Assembly (NCBI RefSeq): GCF_009739465.1
Contig: NZ_WHOM01000067.1
Coordinates: 124,001 to 188,000, forward strand
DNA from: Streptomyces apocyni
GTDB lineage: Bacteria; Actinomycetota; Actinomycetes; Streptomycetales; Streptomycetaceae
DNA: 64,000 nt
Reading direction: 5' to 3'
Shown: one piece after another, positions 50,807 to 59,245 of the stretch
Position numbering within the stretch: position 1 is the first letter of the stretch
How the letters are laid out: the number at the start of each line of letters is the position of its first letter
Position numbers and translations under genes: made by a program
The notes under the pieces: model-generated
Databases searched by the model: none
Told to the model about the DNA's origin: nothing
What the model saw: the letters and a program-made list of their open reading frames with translations, nothing else

Positions 50807-52435
50807 ATGCGTACTGCGTACTGCGTGGAGACGGTCAGGGCCGCCGAGCGGGAGCTGATGGCGCGGGTGCCCGAGGGGACGCTGATGCGGCGGGCGGCGG
50901 CCGGGCTCGCGGTCGCCTGTGCCGAGCTGCTGGGGCGGGTGTACGGGGCCCGGGTCGTGCTGCTCGTGGGCAGCGGGGACAACGGCGGGGACGCGCTGTA
51001 CGCCGGGGCGCGACTCGCGCGGCGCGGGGCGGGCGTGACGGCGGTGCTGCTCGCGCCGGAGCGTACGCACGCTGGGGGGCTGGCCGCGCTTCGGGGGGCG
51101 GGGGGTGGCGTGGTGTCCGCGGAGGGCGTGGCGGATGCGGAAGGTGCGGCGGATGCGGAAGGTGCGGCGGTCGCGGAGGCTGTGGGGGGCGTGCTGCGGC
51201 GGGCTGACCTCATTGTGGACGGGATCGTCGGGATCGGTGGGCGGGGTGGGCTGCGGCCCGGTGCCGCCCGGCTCGCCGCCCTGGTCGCGGGCGCGCGGAG
51301 TTCCGGTGCGGTCGTCGTCGCCGTGGATCTGCCCAGCGGCGTCGAGGCGGATACCGGTGAGGTGCGGGGGGACGCGGTGCGTGCGGACGCGACGGTGACC
51401 TTCGGGACGTACAAGCCGGGGCTGCTGATCGACCCCGCGCGGACGTACGCGGGCGCGGTGCGGCTGGTCGACATCGGGCTGTCGCTGCCGGATGCTCCGG
51501 ATGGATCGCATGCCCCGGATGGATCGAATGCGCCGGATGGATCGAATGCGCCGGACGTTCAGGCGTTGCAGTACGCCGATGTGGCCGCCCTGCTGCCGGA
51601 GCCGGGCGCGGCGAGCGACAAGTACCGGCGGGGCGTCGTCGGTATCGCGGCGGGCTCGGCGCGCTATCCGGGTGCGGCGGTGCTCGCGGTGGCGGGCGCC
51701 GTGCGTGGTGGGGCGGGGGCTGTGCGGTACGTGGGGCCCGCGGCGGACGCGGTGCTCGCTCGCTATCCGGAGTCGCTGGTGTCGGCGGGGCCGCCGTCGA
51801 AGGCGGGGCGGGTGCAGGCGTGGGTCGTCGGGCCCGGGCTCGGTGACGACGCCGAGCGGCTGGCGGACGTGCTGGGGTGCGACGTGCCGGTGCTGGTTGA
51901 CGCGGACGGGCTGCGGCTCGCCGATCCGGCGGCGGTGCGGGGCCGTCGGGCGCCTACGGTGCTGACGCCGCACGCGGGGGAGGCGGCGGCGCTGCTGGGG
52001 GTGTCGCGGGCGGAGGTCGAGGGGGCGCGGTTGGCGGCTGTGCGGGAGCTGGCGGAGGTGTATGCGGCGACGGTTCTGCTGAAGGGGGATACGACGTTGG
52101 TGGCGGAGCCCGCGGAGGGCCGTCACCGTCCGGTGCGGGTCAACCCGACGGGTACGCCGTGGCTGGCGACGGCCGGGAGCGGTGACGTGCTGTCCGGCCT
52201 CGCGGGGTCGCTGCTCGCGGCGGGGCTCGCGCCAGTGGACGCCGCGTCGGTGGGGGCGTACGTGCATGGGCTCGCGGCGCGGCATGCGGCGGCGGGCGCG
52301 GGCACGGGGGGTGGCGGTGCCGCGGGTGGTGGCGGTGCGGCGGGTGGTGTCGGTGCGGCGGTGGGTGCGCCGGTGAGCGCGCACGATGTCGCGGACGCGG
52401 TCCCCGAGGCCTGGCGCGACGTACGGCGCAGCTGA
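50807..52435 (+). CDS. nnr: Bifunctional NAD(P)HX epimerase / ADP-dependent dehydratase
   Basis: The protein has 542 residues from ATG 50807. The YjeF N-terminal epimerase domain (1-230) has LLVGSGDNGGDALYAGARLA and DLPSGVEADTGEV. The C-terminal ribokinase-like dehydratase domain has TVLTPHAGEAAALLG, VLLKGDTTLVAEP and the substrate motif ATAGSGDVLSGLAGSLLAAG. It repairs hydrated NAD(P)H. Two in-frame tandem repeats (ADAEGA near 51134-51169, APDGSN near 51492-51557) and a Gly/Ala tail lie outside the catalytic cores. Confidence 0.95.
   Translation: MRTAYCVETVRAAERELMARVPEGTLMRRAAAGLAVACAELLGRVYGARVVLLVGSGDNGGDALYAGARLARRGAGVTAVLLAPERTHAGGLAALRGAGGGVVSAEGVADAEGAADAEGAAVAEAVGGVLRRADLIVDGIVGIGGRGGLRPGAARLAALVAGARSSGAVVVAVDLPSGVEADTGEVRGDAVRADATVTFGTYKPGLLIDPARTYAGAVRLVDIGLSLPDAPDGSHAPDGSNAPDGSNAPDVQALQYADVAALLPEPGAASDKYRRGVVGIAAGSARYPGAAVLAVAGAVRGGAGAVRYVGPAADAVLARYPESLVSAGPPSKAGRVQAWVVGPGLGDDAERLADVLGCDVPVLVDADGLRLADPAAVRGRRAPTVLTPHAGEAAALLGVSRAEVEGARLAAVRELAEVYAATVLLKGDTTLVAEPAEGRHRPVRVNPTGTPWLATAGSGDVLSGLAGSLLAAGLAPVDAASVGAYVHGLAARHAAAGAGTGGGGAAGGGGAAGGVGAAVGAPVSAHDVADAVPEAWRDVRRS
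51492..51557 (+). repeat. 18-bp tandem repeats inside nnr
   Basis: About 3.3 units of an 18-bp repeat (ATGCGCCGGATGGATCGA and variants) encode repeated APDGS-N/H in the linker between the two Nnr domains. The unit is a multiple of three, so the frame is kept. Confidence 0.9.
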
Positions 52436-52540
52436 GCGTAGCCGCGTAGCCGCGTAGCCGCGGCGCCGTACGTCGGCGCGTGGTTGCCGGTGGTGGCGGC
52501 TGCGGGAGGGGCGGCGGGGGGCTCTGAGAGACTGGGCGCG

Positions 52541-53698
52541 ATGAACGAGACATCCTTGCGCGTCCGCGCCGAGATCGATTTGGCCGCCCTGCGGGCCAAT
52601 GTGCGGGCTTTGCGCGCCCGCGCGCCCCGTGCCGAGTTCATGGCCGTGGTGAAGGCGGACGCGTACGGGCACGGCATGCTGCCCTGTGCCAGGGCCGCGC
52701 TCCAGGCGGGTGCGAGCTGGGTGGGCACCGCGACCCCCGAGGAGGCGCTCGCCCTGCGTGCCGCGGGGATCGGGCCTGAGCAGGCCCGGGTGTTGTGCTG
52801 GCTGTGGACGCCCGGCGGACCCTGGCGCGAGGCGATCGAGGCCGATATCGAGGCGTCGGTGAGCGGGATGTGGGCGCTGCGCGAGGTCACGGCGGCGGCT
52901 CGCGCCCTGGGGCGTACGGCCCGAGTGCAGCTCAAGGCCGACACCGGCCTGGGCCGTAACGGCTGCCAGCCCGCGGACTGGGCGGAGCTGGTGGAGGCCG
53001 CGCTGAAGGCCGAGGCGGAGGGTTCGGTCAAGGTCACCGGCATCTGGTCGCACTATGCCTGTGCGGACGAACCCGGCCATCCCTCGATCGCCGCCCAGAC
53101 GGCCGCCTTCGAGCGGGCGCTTGGCTACGCGGAGACGGCGGGCCTCCGTCCCGAGGTGCGGCATATCGCGAACTCGCCCGCGACTCTGACGCTCGCCGAG
53201 TCGCACTATGACCTGGTGCGGCCCGGCATCGCGATGTATGGCGTGTCGCCGAGCCCGGAGGTGGGCGTGCCGGAGGACTTCGGGTTGCGGCCGGTGATGA
53301 CCCTTGAGGCCTCGTTGGCGTTGGTGAAGCATGTTCCGGCGGGGCATGGTGTGAGTTACGGACATCACTTCGTCACCCCGGGCGACACGACCCTCGGTCT
53401 AGTGCCCGTCGGCTACGGTGACGGACTGCCGCGCCACGCGTCCGGCCGTGGTCCGGTGCTGGTCGGCGGCAAGCTGCGGACGGCGGCGGGGCGGATCGCG
53501 ATGGACCAGTTCGTTGTCGATCTGGGTGGCGATGAGCCGCGGGTGGGGGAGTCGGCCGTACTGTTCGGCCCGGGGGACCGGGGTGAGCCGACCGCCGAGG
53601 ACTGGGCGCGGGCCGCGGGCACCATCGCGTACGAGATCGTGACGCGCATCGGATCGCGGGTCCCGCGCGTCTATGTGAACGAGCGCGCCGAAGGTTAA
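52541..53698 (+). CDS. alr: Alanine racemase
   Basis: The protein has 385 residues from ATG 52541. The PLP lysine is K38 in MAVVKADAYGHG and the second catalytic base is Tyr273 in HGVSYGHHF. IANSPATLTLAESHYDLVRP and VPVGYGDGLPRHASG are also typical. It makes D-alanine for peptidoglycan; D-cycloserine inhibits it. The start in the upstream frame (52484) is rejected because the RBS-like CTCTGAGAG sits closer to 52541. Confidence 0.97.
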   Translation: MNETSLRVRAEIDLAALRANVRALRARAPRAEFMAVVKADAYGHGMLPCARAALQAGASWVGTATPEEALALRAAGIGPEQARVLCWLWTPGGPWREAIEADIEASVSGMWALREVTAAARALGRTARVQLKADTGLGRNGCQPADWAELVEAALKAEAEGSVKVTGIWSHYACADEPGHPSIAAQTAAFERALGYAETAGLRPEVRHIANSPATLTLAESHYDLVRPGIAMYGVSPSPEVGVPEDFGLRPVMTLEASLALVKHVPAGHGVSYGHHFVTPGDTTLGLVPVGYGDGLPRHASGRGPVLVGGKLRTAAGRIAMDQFVVDLGGDEPRVGESAVLFGPGDRGEPTAEDWARAAGTIAYEIVTRIGSRVPRVYVNERAEG

Positions 53699-53720
53699 CC
53701 AGCTACGAGGAGCGGGCACA

Positions 53721-54974
53721 GTGAGCGAGACCAGTACGGGGGACGCGATCGCTCTGGCGGGCTCGGCCGCCGACAACTGGCGCCGGGCCGGTGTCGCCGG
53801 TGTCGCGGTGGGTGTGGTCGCCGCGGGCGCGGCGGCCGGTGTCGCGGTCGAGCGGCTCACCGTCGGGCGTGACATCCGCAGGAAGGCCAGGCTCGCGCTG
53901 GACTCCACGGGCCCGTACGGCACCCTGCGCGGCACTCCCGGCAGGGCGCGGGCGGAAGACGGCACCGAGCTGCACTACGAGGTGGACGAGGTCGACCCGT
54001 CGAACGGCGTCGCGCGGCGGCGCAGGCGGTTGTTCGGGCGGAAGTCTCCGGCCCCGGTCACCGTGGTGTTCAGCCACGGGTACTGCCTCAGTCAGGACTC
54101 CTGGCACTTTCAGCGGGCCGCCCTGCGCGGTGTCGTACGCGGGGTGTACTGGGACCAGCGCAGCCACGGGCACTCGGAGCGCGGCCGCGCGCAGACCCCC
54201 GAGGATGGCAAACCGAGTGTGCCGGTCAACTTCGAGCAACTGGGCCGCGACCTCAAGGCGGTGATCGACGCGGCCGCGCCCGAGGGGCCGCTGGTGCTGG
54301 TTGGGCACTCGATGGGCGGCATGACGATGATGGCGCTGGCCGACCAGTTCCCTGAGTTCGTCCGGGACCGGGTGGTCGGGGTCGCCTTCATCGGTACGTC
54401 GTCGGGGAAGCTCGGCGAGGTCAGCTACGGCCTGCCGGCCGTGGGCGTCAACGCCGTACGGCGGGTGCTCCCCGGAGTGCTGAAGGTGCTCGGCTCGCGG
54501 GCGGAGCTGGTGGAGCGCGGTCGGCGGGCGACGGCGGATCTCTTCGCGGGCATCGTCAAGCGCTACTCGTTCGCGTCCAAGGACGTGGACCCGGCCGTCG
54601 CGCGGTTCGCGGAGCGGCTGATCGAGGCGACGCCGATCGATGTGGTCGCGGAGTTCTATCCGGCGTTCGTCGAGCACGACAAGGCGGACGCGTTGAAGCA
54701 CTTCACCGGGCCCAAGTACGCGATCCCGGTGCTCGTCCTGGCCGGGGACCGGGACCTGGTCACGCCGAGCGAGCACAGTGAGGTCATCGCGGACGCGCTG
54801 CCGAACGCGGAACTGGTGATCGTGCCGGACGGCGGGCACCTGGTGATGCTGGAGCACCCGGAGGCGGTCTCGGACCGGCTGGGGGACCTGCTCGTCCGCG
54901 TGGGAGCTCTCCCGGCGGCCACTGGCGCTACCGTGACTCACTATGGAAGCACCGCACAGCCCGGCGCCCGCTGA
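53721..54974 (+). CDS. Alpha/beta-hydrolase with N-terminal membrane anchor
   Basis: The protein has 417 residues from a GTG. One hydrophobic helix (VAGVAVGVVAAGAAAGVAVE) is followed by the hydrolase fold. FSHGYCLSQDSWHFQ is the oxyanion strand region, VGHSMGGMTMMALADQ has the nucleophile Ser, LVLAGDRDLVTP the Asp and VPDGGHLVMLEHPE the His. The substrate is unknown. It overlaps tsaE by 32 nt and lies after alr, an order conserved in streptomycetes. Confidence 0.9.
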   Translation: MSETSTGDAIALAGSAADNWRRAGVAGVAVGVVAAGAAAGVAVERLTVGRDIRRKARLALDSTGPYGTLRGTPGRARAEDGTELHYEVDEVDPSNGVARRRRRLFGRKSPAPVTVVFSHGYCLSQDSWHFQRAALRGVVRGVYWDQRSHGHSERGRAQTPEDGKPSVPVNFEQLGRDLKAVIDAAAPEGPLVLVGHSMGGMTMMALADQFPEFVRDRVVGVAFIGTSSGKLGEVSYGLPAVGVNAVRRVLPGVLKVLGSRAELVERGRRATADLFAGIVKRYSFASKDVDPAVARFAERLIEATPIDVVAEFYPAFVEHDKADALKHFTGPKYAIPVLVLAGDRDLVTPSEHSEVIADALPNAELVIVPDGGHLVMLEHPEAVSDRLGDLLVRVGALPAATGATVTHYGSTAQPGAR

Positions 54975-55503
54975 CGCCGCCACGCTCGCCGACACCTTCG
55001 GGCCCGCCGTCAACACGGCAGGGCTCACCCTTCACTCTCCCGAGGAGATGCGGGAGTTGGGGCGCCGCCTGGCGAAACTGCTGCGCCCCGGTGACCTCGT
55101 GATGCTGACCGGCGCGCTCGGAGCCGGGAAGACGACGCTGACCCGTGGGCTCGGCGAGGGTCTGGGCGTACGGGGTGCCGTCACCTCGCCGACCTTCGTG
55201 ATCGCCCGGGTGCACCCCCCGCTGGGTGACGGACCGCCGCTGGTGCATGTGGACGCGTACCGGCTTGGTGGCGGTCTGGACGAGATGGAGGACCTGGACC
55301 TTGATGTCTCGCTGCCGGACTCGGTGATCGTCGTGGAGTGGGGCGAGGGCAAGGTCGAGGAACTGTCGGATGACCGGCTGCACCTGGTGATCGACCGCGC
55401 CACCGGCGACGCGGAGCATGATCACGACGACGTACGGAAGGTCACGCTGGCCGGTGTGGGCGAGCGGTGGGCGGACGCGGACCTGGCGGCGCTCGCCCTC
55501 TGA
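54943..55503 (+). CDS. tsaE: tRNA threonylcarbamoyladenosine biosynthesis ATPase TsaE
   Basis: The protein has 186 residues from an ATG inside the preceding gene. The Walker A motif is MLTGALGAGKTTLTRGL, then GAVTSPTFVIARVHPP, HVDAYRLGG and VVEWGEGK. TsaE powers the TsaB-TsaD-TsaE complex that makes t6A37 in ANN-decoding tRNAs. TsaB and TsaD are encoded about 1-3 kb downstream. A His/Asp-rich part (DAEHDHDD) is near the C-terminus. Confidence 0.96.
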   Translation: MEAPHSPAPADAATLADTFGPAVNTAGLTLHSPEEMRELGRRLAKLLRPGDLVMLTGALGAGKTTLTRGLGEGLGVRGAVTSPTFVIARVHPPLGDGPPLVHVDAYRLGGGLDEMEDLDLDVSLPDSVIVVEWGEGKVEELSDDRLHLVIDRATGDAEHDHDDVRKVTLAGVGERWADADLAALAL

Positions 55504-55583
55504 ACGTTCCGACTTTCCGACAAGGCGTCGGCAAGATATTGCGCCTCTGACATCCGGCGTGTTCCTATGGTACCGAGAGCTGG

Positions 55584-55602
55584 TTAGGTATGCCTAACTC
55601 GC
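55584..55602. promoter_or_regulatory. DtxR/IdeR (DmdR)-like iron box
   Basis: TTAGGTATGCCTAACTCGC matches 14 of 19 positions of the DtxR consensus TWAGGTWAGSCTWACCTWA, with only one mismatch in the first 15. The core is also a 16-nt palindrome from 55583. It lies 30-45 nt before the start of the small gene, where a repressor would block transcription. Sequence-based only. Confidence 0.45.
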
Positions 55603-55628
55603 TTGCCCTCGGAGTTCAGGAGGCATTC

Positions 55629-55796
55629 ATGCCGACGCCGGAACGTGAGACACGGCCGCAGCCGCGAGCGCTGTCGATGAGAGACCTGCTGGCGTCGTGC
55701 GCGGCCGCGAAGGCGGTGTCCACCCCGCCGCGGCCGCCGGAGCGGCGGCGTGAGGAGCCGGACACCGCGGGCCAGCGGCGAAAGGACGCCGCCTGA
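55629..55796 (+). CDS. Small conserved basic protein of unknown function
   Basis: The protein has 55 residues from ATG 55629 with an ideal AGGAGG (55618-55623); an upstream ATG at 55590 lies in the iron-box-like palindrome. The sequence MPTPERETRPQPRALSMRDL followed by LASCAAAKAVSTPPRPPE, then an Arg/Glu-rich end, has one cysteine. Function unknown. The possible iron box suggests control by iron. Confidence 0.7.
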   Translation: MPTPERETRPQPRALSMRDLLASCAAAKAVSTPPRPPERRREEPDTAGQRRKDAA

Positions 55797-55891
55797 CGCC
55801 TGGCGGCCGTCCGACACTCGGCGGTCGCCTGACGCCTGGCCGCTGTCTGATGCGCGGTCTGATGCCTGGCCGCTGTTTGATGCCTGGCGCC
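55794..55891. repeat. 18-nt imperfect tandem repeats between convergent genes
   Basis: TGACGCCTGGCGGCCGTC, a diverged unit, TGACGCCTGGCCGCTGTC, a 12-nt short unit, TGATGCCTGGCCGCTGTT and TGATGCCTGGCGCC follow each other from the stop of the small gene to the stop of the convergent gene. Confidence 0.8.
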
Positions 55892-55894
55892 TGA

Positions 55895-56455
55895 CTACGG
55901 GACCACGACCACCGTCTTGTTGATCGTGGCGAACTTCCACATCGCCCTGCCGTCCGCCCGGGCCTGCCGGACGCCGCCCGTCTGCTGTTCCGGATCGGGC
56001 GGTGGCGTGGAGCCGTCCACCGCGGCGCTGAAGCCGACCGTCACCCCGTCGACGCTCGCGAAGCGCACCACGTTCTCGATCGGTACGCCGTCGGACCCCG
56101 TGATCGAACCGGACCGCGAGGTGACCGTGTGCTCGCCGAGCGGCGGGTCGACCGTGCTCGGCGTGACCCGGTAGGTGCGCGTCACCTCGCCGTCCGCGCC
56201 GACCAGCCAGACCCGGTCGGTGCCCAGCGCGTACACCACGCGCTCGCCCGTGCCGGAGTCGGCCGGGAGCGCCTTCGGGTCCGCCTTCTCGTCCTTGGCG
56301 CCCGCGGGGGCCTTCGAGGCGCTCGCGGAGTCCTTCACCACGGGTTTGCCCAGGGTGTCGGGGACGTTCGCCGATGCCTGGTAGGCGAGGAAGCCGACCA
56401 CCGCGACGGCTGCGGCGGTGAGCCCGGCCACGAATCCCGAGCTGCTGCGTGCCAC
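55895..56455 (-). CDS. Membrane-anchored exported protein, unknown function
   Basis: The protein has 186 residues from a GTG at 56455 with GAGGTGGA upstream. One N-terminal membrane helix (GFVAGLTAAAVAVVGFLAYQ) is followed by an Ala/Lys/Asp-rich linker and a beta-rich domain of about 125 residues (VVYALGTDRVWLVGADGEVT, TSRSGSITGSDGVPIENVVR). No catalytic motif was recognised. It is convergent with the small iron-box gene and divergent from tsaB. Confidence 0.75.
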   Translation of the reverse strand: MARSSSGFVAGLTAAAVAVVGFLAYQASANVPDTLGKPVVKDSASASKAPAGAKDEKADPKALPADSGTGERVVYALGTDRVWLVGADGEVTRTYRVTPSTVDPPLGEHTVTSRSGSITGSDGVPIENVVRFASVDGVTVGFSAAVDGSTPPPDPEQQTGGVRQARADGRAMWKFATINKTVVVVP

Positions 56456-56557
56456 CGTGCATCCACCTCTCATACGTACGTGAGTGGTGACGGTAGCAGC
56501 CACCGCCCGCCTGTTCGGGGCGCCGTGCCCCCGTCCGCCAAGCCGTAGGCTGTTCGC

Positions 56558-57211
56558 GTGCTCTTGCTCGCTCTGGATACCGCCACTCCCGCCGTCACCG
56601 TCGCCCTGCACGACGGCTCGTCGGCCCTCGCCGCGTCGAGTCAGGTGGACGCCCGCCGCCATGGGGAGCTGCTGCTCCCGGCCGTCGACCGGGTGCTCGC
56701 CGACGCGGGTCTCAACCTGGACGCGGTCACCGCGCTGGTCGTCGGGACCGGCCCGGGACCGTACACCGGACTGCGCGTCGGCCTGATGACGGCCACGGCC
56801 TTCGGCTCCGCGCTCGGCGTCCCCGTGTACGGACTGTGCACCCTGGACGGGCTGGCGTACGCCTCCGGGCTGGACGGCCCCTTCGCGGTCGCGACGGACG
56901 CGAGACGCAAGGAGGTCTACTGGGCGCGCTACGCCTCGGCCCGTACGAGAACCACCGAACCCGCCGTGGACCGGCCCGCCGACATCGCGGCCGAGCTCGC
57001 GGGGCTGCCGGTGGTGGGCGCGGGCGCGCTGCTGTACCCGGAGGCCTTCCCGGACGCGCGCGAACCCGAGCACGTATCGGCCGCCGCGCTCGCCTCGCTG
57101 GCCGCCGCGCGGCTGGCGGCGGGCGAGGAGCTGCCCGAGCCGCGGCCGCTGTATCTGCGCCGCCCGGACGCGCAGGTCCCCAAGAACTACAAGGTGGTCA
57201 CCCCCAAGTGA
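56558..57211 (+). CDS. tsaB: tRNA threonylcarbamoyladenosine protein TsaB
   Basis: The protein has 217 residues from a GTG. LLALDTATPAVTVALHDGSS, HGELLLPAVDRVLADAG and VVGTGPGPYTGLRVGLMTAT are the ASKHA/TsaB signatures. It scaffolds TsaD in t6A synthesis. Its stop overlaps the rimI start (GTGA). Confidence 0.96.
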   Translation: MLLLALDTATPAVTVALHDGSSALAASSQVDARRHGELLLPAVDRVLADAGLNLDAVTALVVGTGPGPYTGLRVGLMTATAFGSALGVPVYGLCTLDGLAYASGLDGPFAVATDARRKEVYWARYASARTRTTEPAVDRPADIAAELAGLPVVGAGALLYPEAFPDAREPEHVSAAALASLAAARLAAGEELPEPRPLYLRRPDAQVPKNYKVVTPK

Positions 57212-57807
57212 CCGCCGCCACCTCTGCGAACGCCACCTCCGCGCAGCCCGTACTGCGTGAGATGCGCTGGTGGGACCTGGCCGCCGTGCTGCGTCTCGAG
57301 CGCGAGCTGTTCCCCAACGACGCCTGGTCCAAGGGCATGTTCTGGTCCGAGCTCGCCCATGCGCGCGGGCTGGGGGCGACCCGGCACTATGTCGTCGCCG
57401 TGGTGCCGGGTGCGGCCGACGGCGAGGAAGGCGCTCAGGAGGGCGCCGGGGAAGGCGCCGGGGAAGGTGCTCAGGAGGGCGGTGGCGAGCGGCTCGTGGG
57501 GTACGCGGGCCTGGCCGCCGCGGGCGGGCTCGCCGACGTACAGACCATCGCGGTCGCCCGCGACCACTGGGGCACCGGACTCGGCGCCGAGCTCCTCACC
57601 GACCTGCTCAAGCACGCCACCGCCTTCGAGTGCGGCGAGGTGCTGCTCGAGGTGCGCGTCGACAACACCCGCGCGCAGAAGCTCTACGAGCGCTTCGGCT
57701 TCGAGCCGATCGGCTTCCGGCGCGGCTACTACCAGCCGGGCAATGTGGACGCACTGGTCATGCGCCTGACCCTGGAACCGCACGAAGAGATGAAGGCTGA
57801 TGGCTGA
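57208..57807 (+). CDS. rimI: Ribosomal-protein-alanine N-acetyltransferase RimI
   Basis: The protein has 199 residues from a GTG that overlaps tsaB. LREMRWWDLAAVLRLERELF and VQTIAVARDHWGTGLGAELL hold the acetyl-CoA loop, and VRVDNTRAQKLYERFGFEPI is the GNAT end. The family acetylates S18 and other N-termini. An insertion of about 20 Gly/Ala/Glu/Gln residues in near-perfect repeats (GAQEGAGEGAGEGAQ) interrupts the beta2-beta3 region. It overlaps tsaD by 8 nt. Confidence 0.93.
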   Translation: MTAATSANATSAQPVLREMRWWDLAAVLRLERELFPNDAWSKGMFWSELAHARGLGATRHYVVAVVPGAADGEEGAQEGAGEGAGEGAQEGGGERLVGYAGLAAAGGLADVQTIAVARDHWGTGLGAELLTDLLKHATAFECGEVLLEVRVDNTRAQKLYERFGFEPIGFRRGYYQPGNVDALVMRLTLEPHEEMKADG

Positions 57808-58927
57808 CGAACCCCTGGTACTCGGCATCGAGACGTCCTGCGACGAGACCGGAGTCGGCATCGTCCGCGGCACCACCCTGCTCGCGGACGCGATCGCCTC
57901 CAGCGTCGACGAGCACGCGCGCTTCGGCGGTGTGGTGCCCGAGGTCGCCTCGCGCGCCCACCTGGAGGCGATGGTCCCGACCATCGAGCGCGCCCTGAAG
58001 CAGGCGGGCGTCTCGGCCCGCGACCTGGACGGCATCTCGGTTACGGCGGGCCCTGGGCTGGCCGGTGCCCTGCTGGTCGGCGTATCGGCGGCCAAGGCGT
58101 ACGCGTACGCGCTCGGCAAGCCCCTGTACGGCGTCAACCACCTGGCCTCGCATATCTGTGTGGACCAGCTGGAGCACGGGGCGCTTCCGGAGCCGACGAT
58201 GGCGCTGCTGGTGTCCGGCGGTCACTCGTCGCTCCTGCTGTCGTCCGACATCACCTCAGACGTCCGCCCGATGGGCGCGACCATCGACGACGCGGCGGGC
58301 GAGGCCTTCGACAAGATCGCCCGCGTGCTGCACCTCGGCTTCCCCGGCGGCCCGGTCATCGACCGGTACGCGCGCGAAGGGGACCCGAACGCGATCGCCT
58401 TCCCGCGCGGTCTCACCGGCCCGCGTGACCCGGCGTACGACTTCTCTTTCTCCGGTCTGAAGACGGCCGTGGCCCGCTGGATCGAGGCGAAGCGGAACGC
58501 GGGCGAGGACGTGCCCGTACGTGATGTGTCGGCGTCCTTCCAGGAGGCGGTCGTCGACGTCCTGACCCGTAAGGCCGTCCGTGCCTGCAAGGACGAGGGT
58601 GTCGACCATCTGATGATCGGCGGCGGCGTCGCGGCCAACTCCCGTCTGCGCGCGCTGGCTCAGGAGCGCTGTGAGCGGGCCGGAATCACGCTCCGGGTGC
58701 CGCGGCCTGGCCTGTGCACGGACAACGGTGCGATGGTCGCGGCCCTGGGCGCGGAGATGGTCGCGCGGAACCGGGCGCCCTCGGACTGGGACCTGTCGGC
58801 GGACTCGTCGCTGCCGGTGACGGATCCGCATGTGCCGGGCGACACCCACACCCACACGCACGCTCAGGCCCACTCCCACTCCCACGATCACGTCCACGAG
58901 ACGAGCAAGGACAACCTGTACTCATGA
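57800..58927 (+). CDS. tsaD: tRNA N6-adenosine threonylcarbamoyltransferase TsaD
   Basis: The protein has 375 residues. LGIETSCDETGVGIVRG opens the fold, NHLASHICVD has the HxxxH metal motif, and LLVSGGHSSLLL and VNHLASH follow. It transfers threonylcarbamoyl to A37 of tRNA. The last ~30 residues are a His-rich tail (DTHTHTHAQAHSHSHDHVHE) beyond the family end, with about a dozen histidines. Confidence 0.96.
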   Translation: MADEPLVLGIETSCDETGVGIVRGTTLLADAIASSVDEHARFGGVVPEVASRAHLEAMVPTIERALKQAGVSARDLDGISVTAGPGLAGALLVGVSAAKAYAYALGKPLYGVNHLASHICVDQLEHGALPEPTMALLVSGGHSSLLLSSDITSDVRPMGATIDDAAGEAFDKIARVLHLGFPGGPVIDRYAREGDPNAIAFPRGLTGPRDPAYDFSFSGLKTAVARWIEAKRNAGEDVPVRDVSASFQEAVVDVLTRKAVRACKDEGVDHLMIGGGVAANSRLRALAQERCERAGITLRVPRPGLCTDNGAMVAALGAEMVARNRAPSDWDLSADSSLPVTDPHVPGDTHTHTHAQAHSHSHDHVHETSKDNLYS

Positions 58928-59193
58928 CCGTCGCGTTGATGTGGGAGGCGCGGGCCCTCGACGGCCACGGCGCGGAGTTGCTCGCCTGGGTCAACAGCCA
59001 GCACCTGGAGGGCAGTCCGCAGCGCCGGGAAATCCTCACGGCCCCCGGCGACCGGGTCCTCGTCATCACCTGGTGGGACGCCCCGTACGACGCCCCCCTC
59101 CCCGAACTCCCCGAGCCAGGTCCGGACCTGATCAGCCGTCCGGTCCACCGCTGGCGCTTCGCGTCCCACGGCGTCACGACGCCGGGGGAGTAG
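58924..59193 (+). CDS. Small conserved protein after tsaD
   Basis: The protein has 89 residues from an ATG that overlaps the tsaD stop (ATGA). It reads VALMWEARALDGHGAELLAW and ILTAPGDRVLVITWWDAPYD, a short alpha/beta sequence with conserved Trp residues. I do not recognise it, but it resembles small ABM/dimeric ferredoxin-like fold proteins; that is a guess. Coupled to the t6A operon. Confidence 0.7.
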   Translation: MTVALMWEARALDGHGAELLAWVNSQHLEGSPQRREILTAPGDRVLVITWWDAPYDAPLPELPEPGPDLISRPVHRWRFASHGVTTPGE

Positions 59194-59212
59194 ACCTCGT
59201 CAGTAACTTCTT

Positions 59213-59245
59213 TGGTCCAGACCTATTGACCGGTGGTCTGGACCT
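59213..59245 (+). promoter_or_regulatory. Chitinase operator: 12-bp direct repeats
   Basis: TGGTCCAGACCT (59213-59224) and TGGTCTGGACCT (59234-59245), 9 nt apart, are the direct repeats found upstream of Streptomyces chitinase genes. Each also resembles the DasR (dre) palindrome TGGTCTAGACCA. They overlap the -35. Confidence 0.85.

Noticed and set aside
49895..53368. 1157-residue ORF antisense to acpS, nnr and alr
   Set aside because: Arg/His/Pro-rich nonsense protein covering three conserved genes on the other strand.
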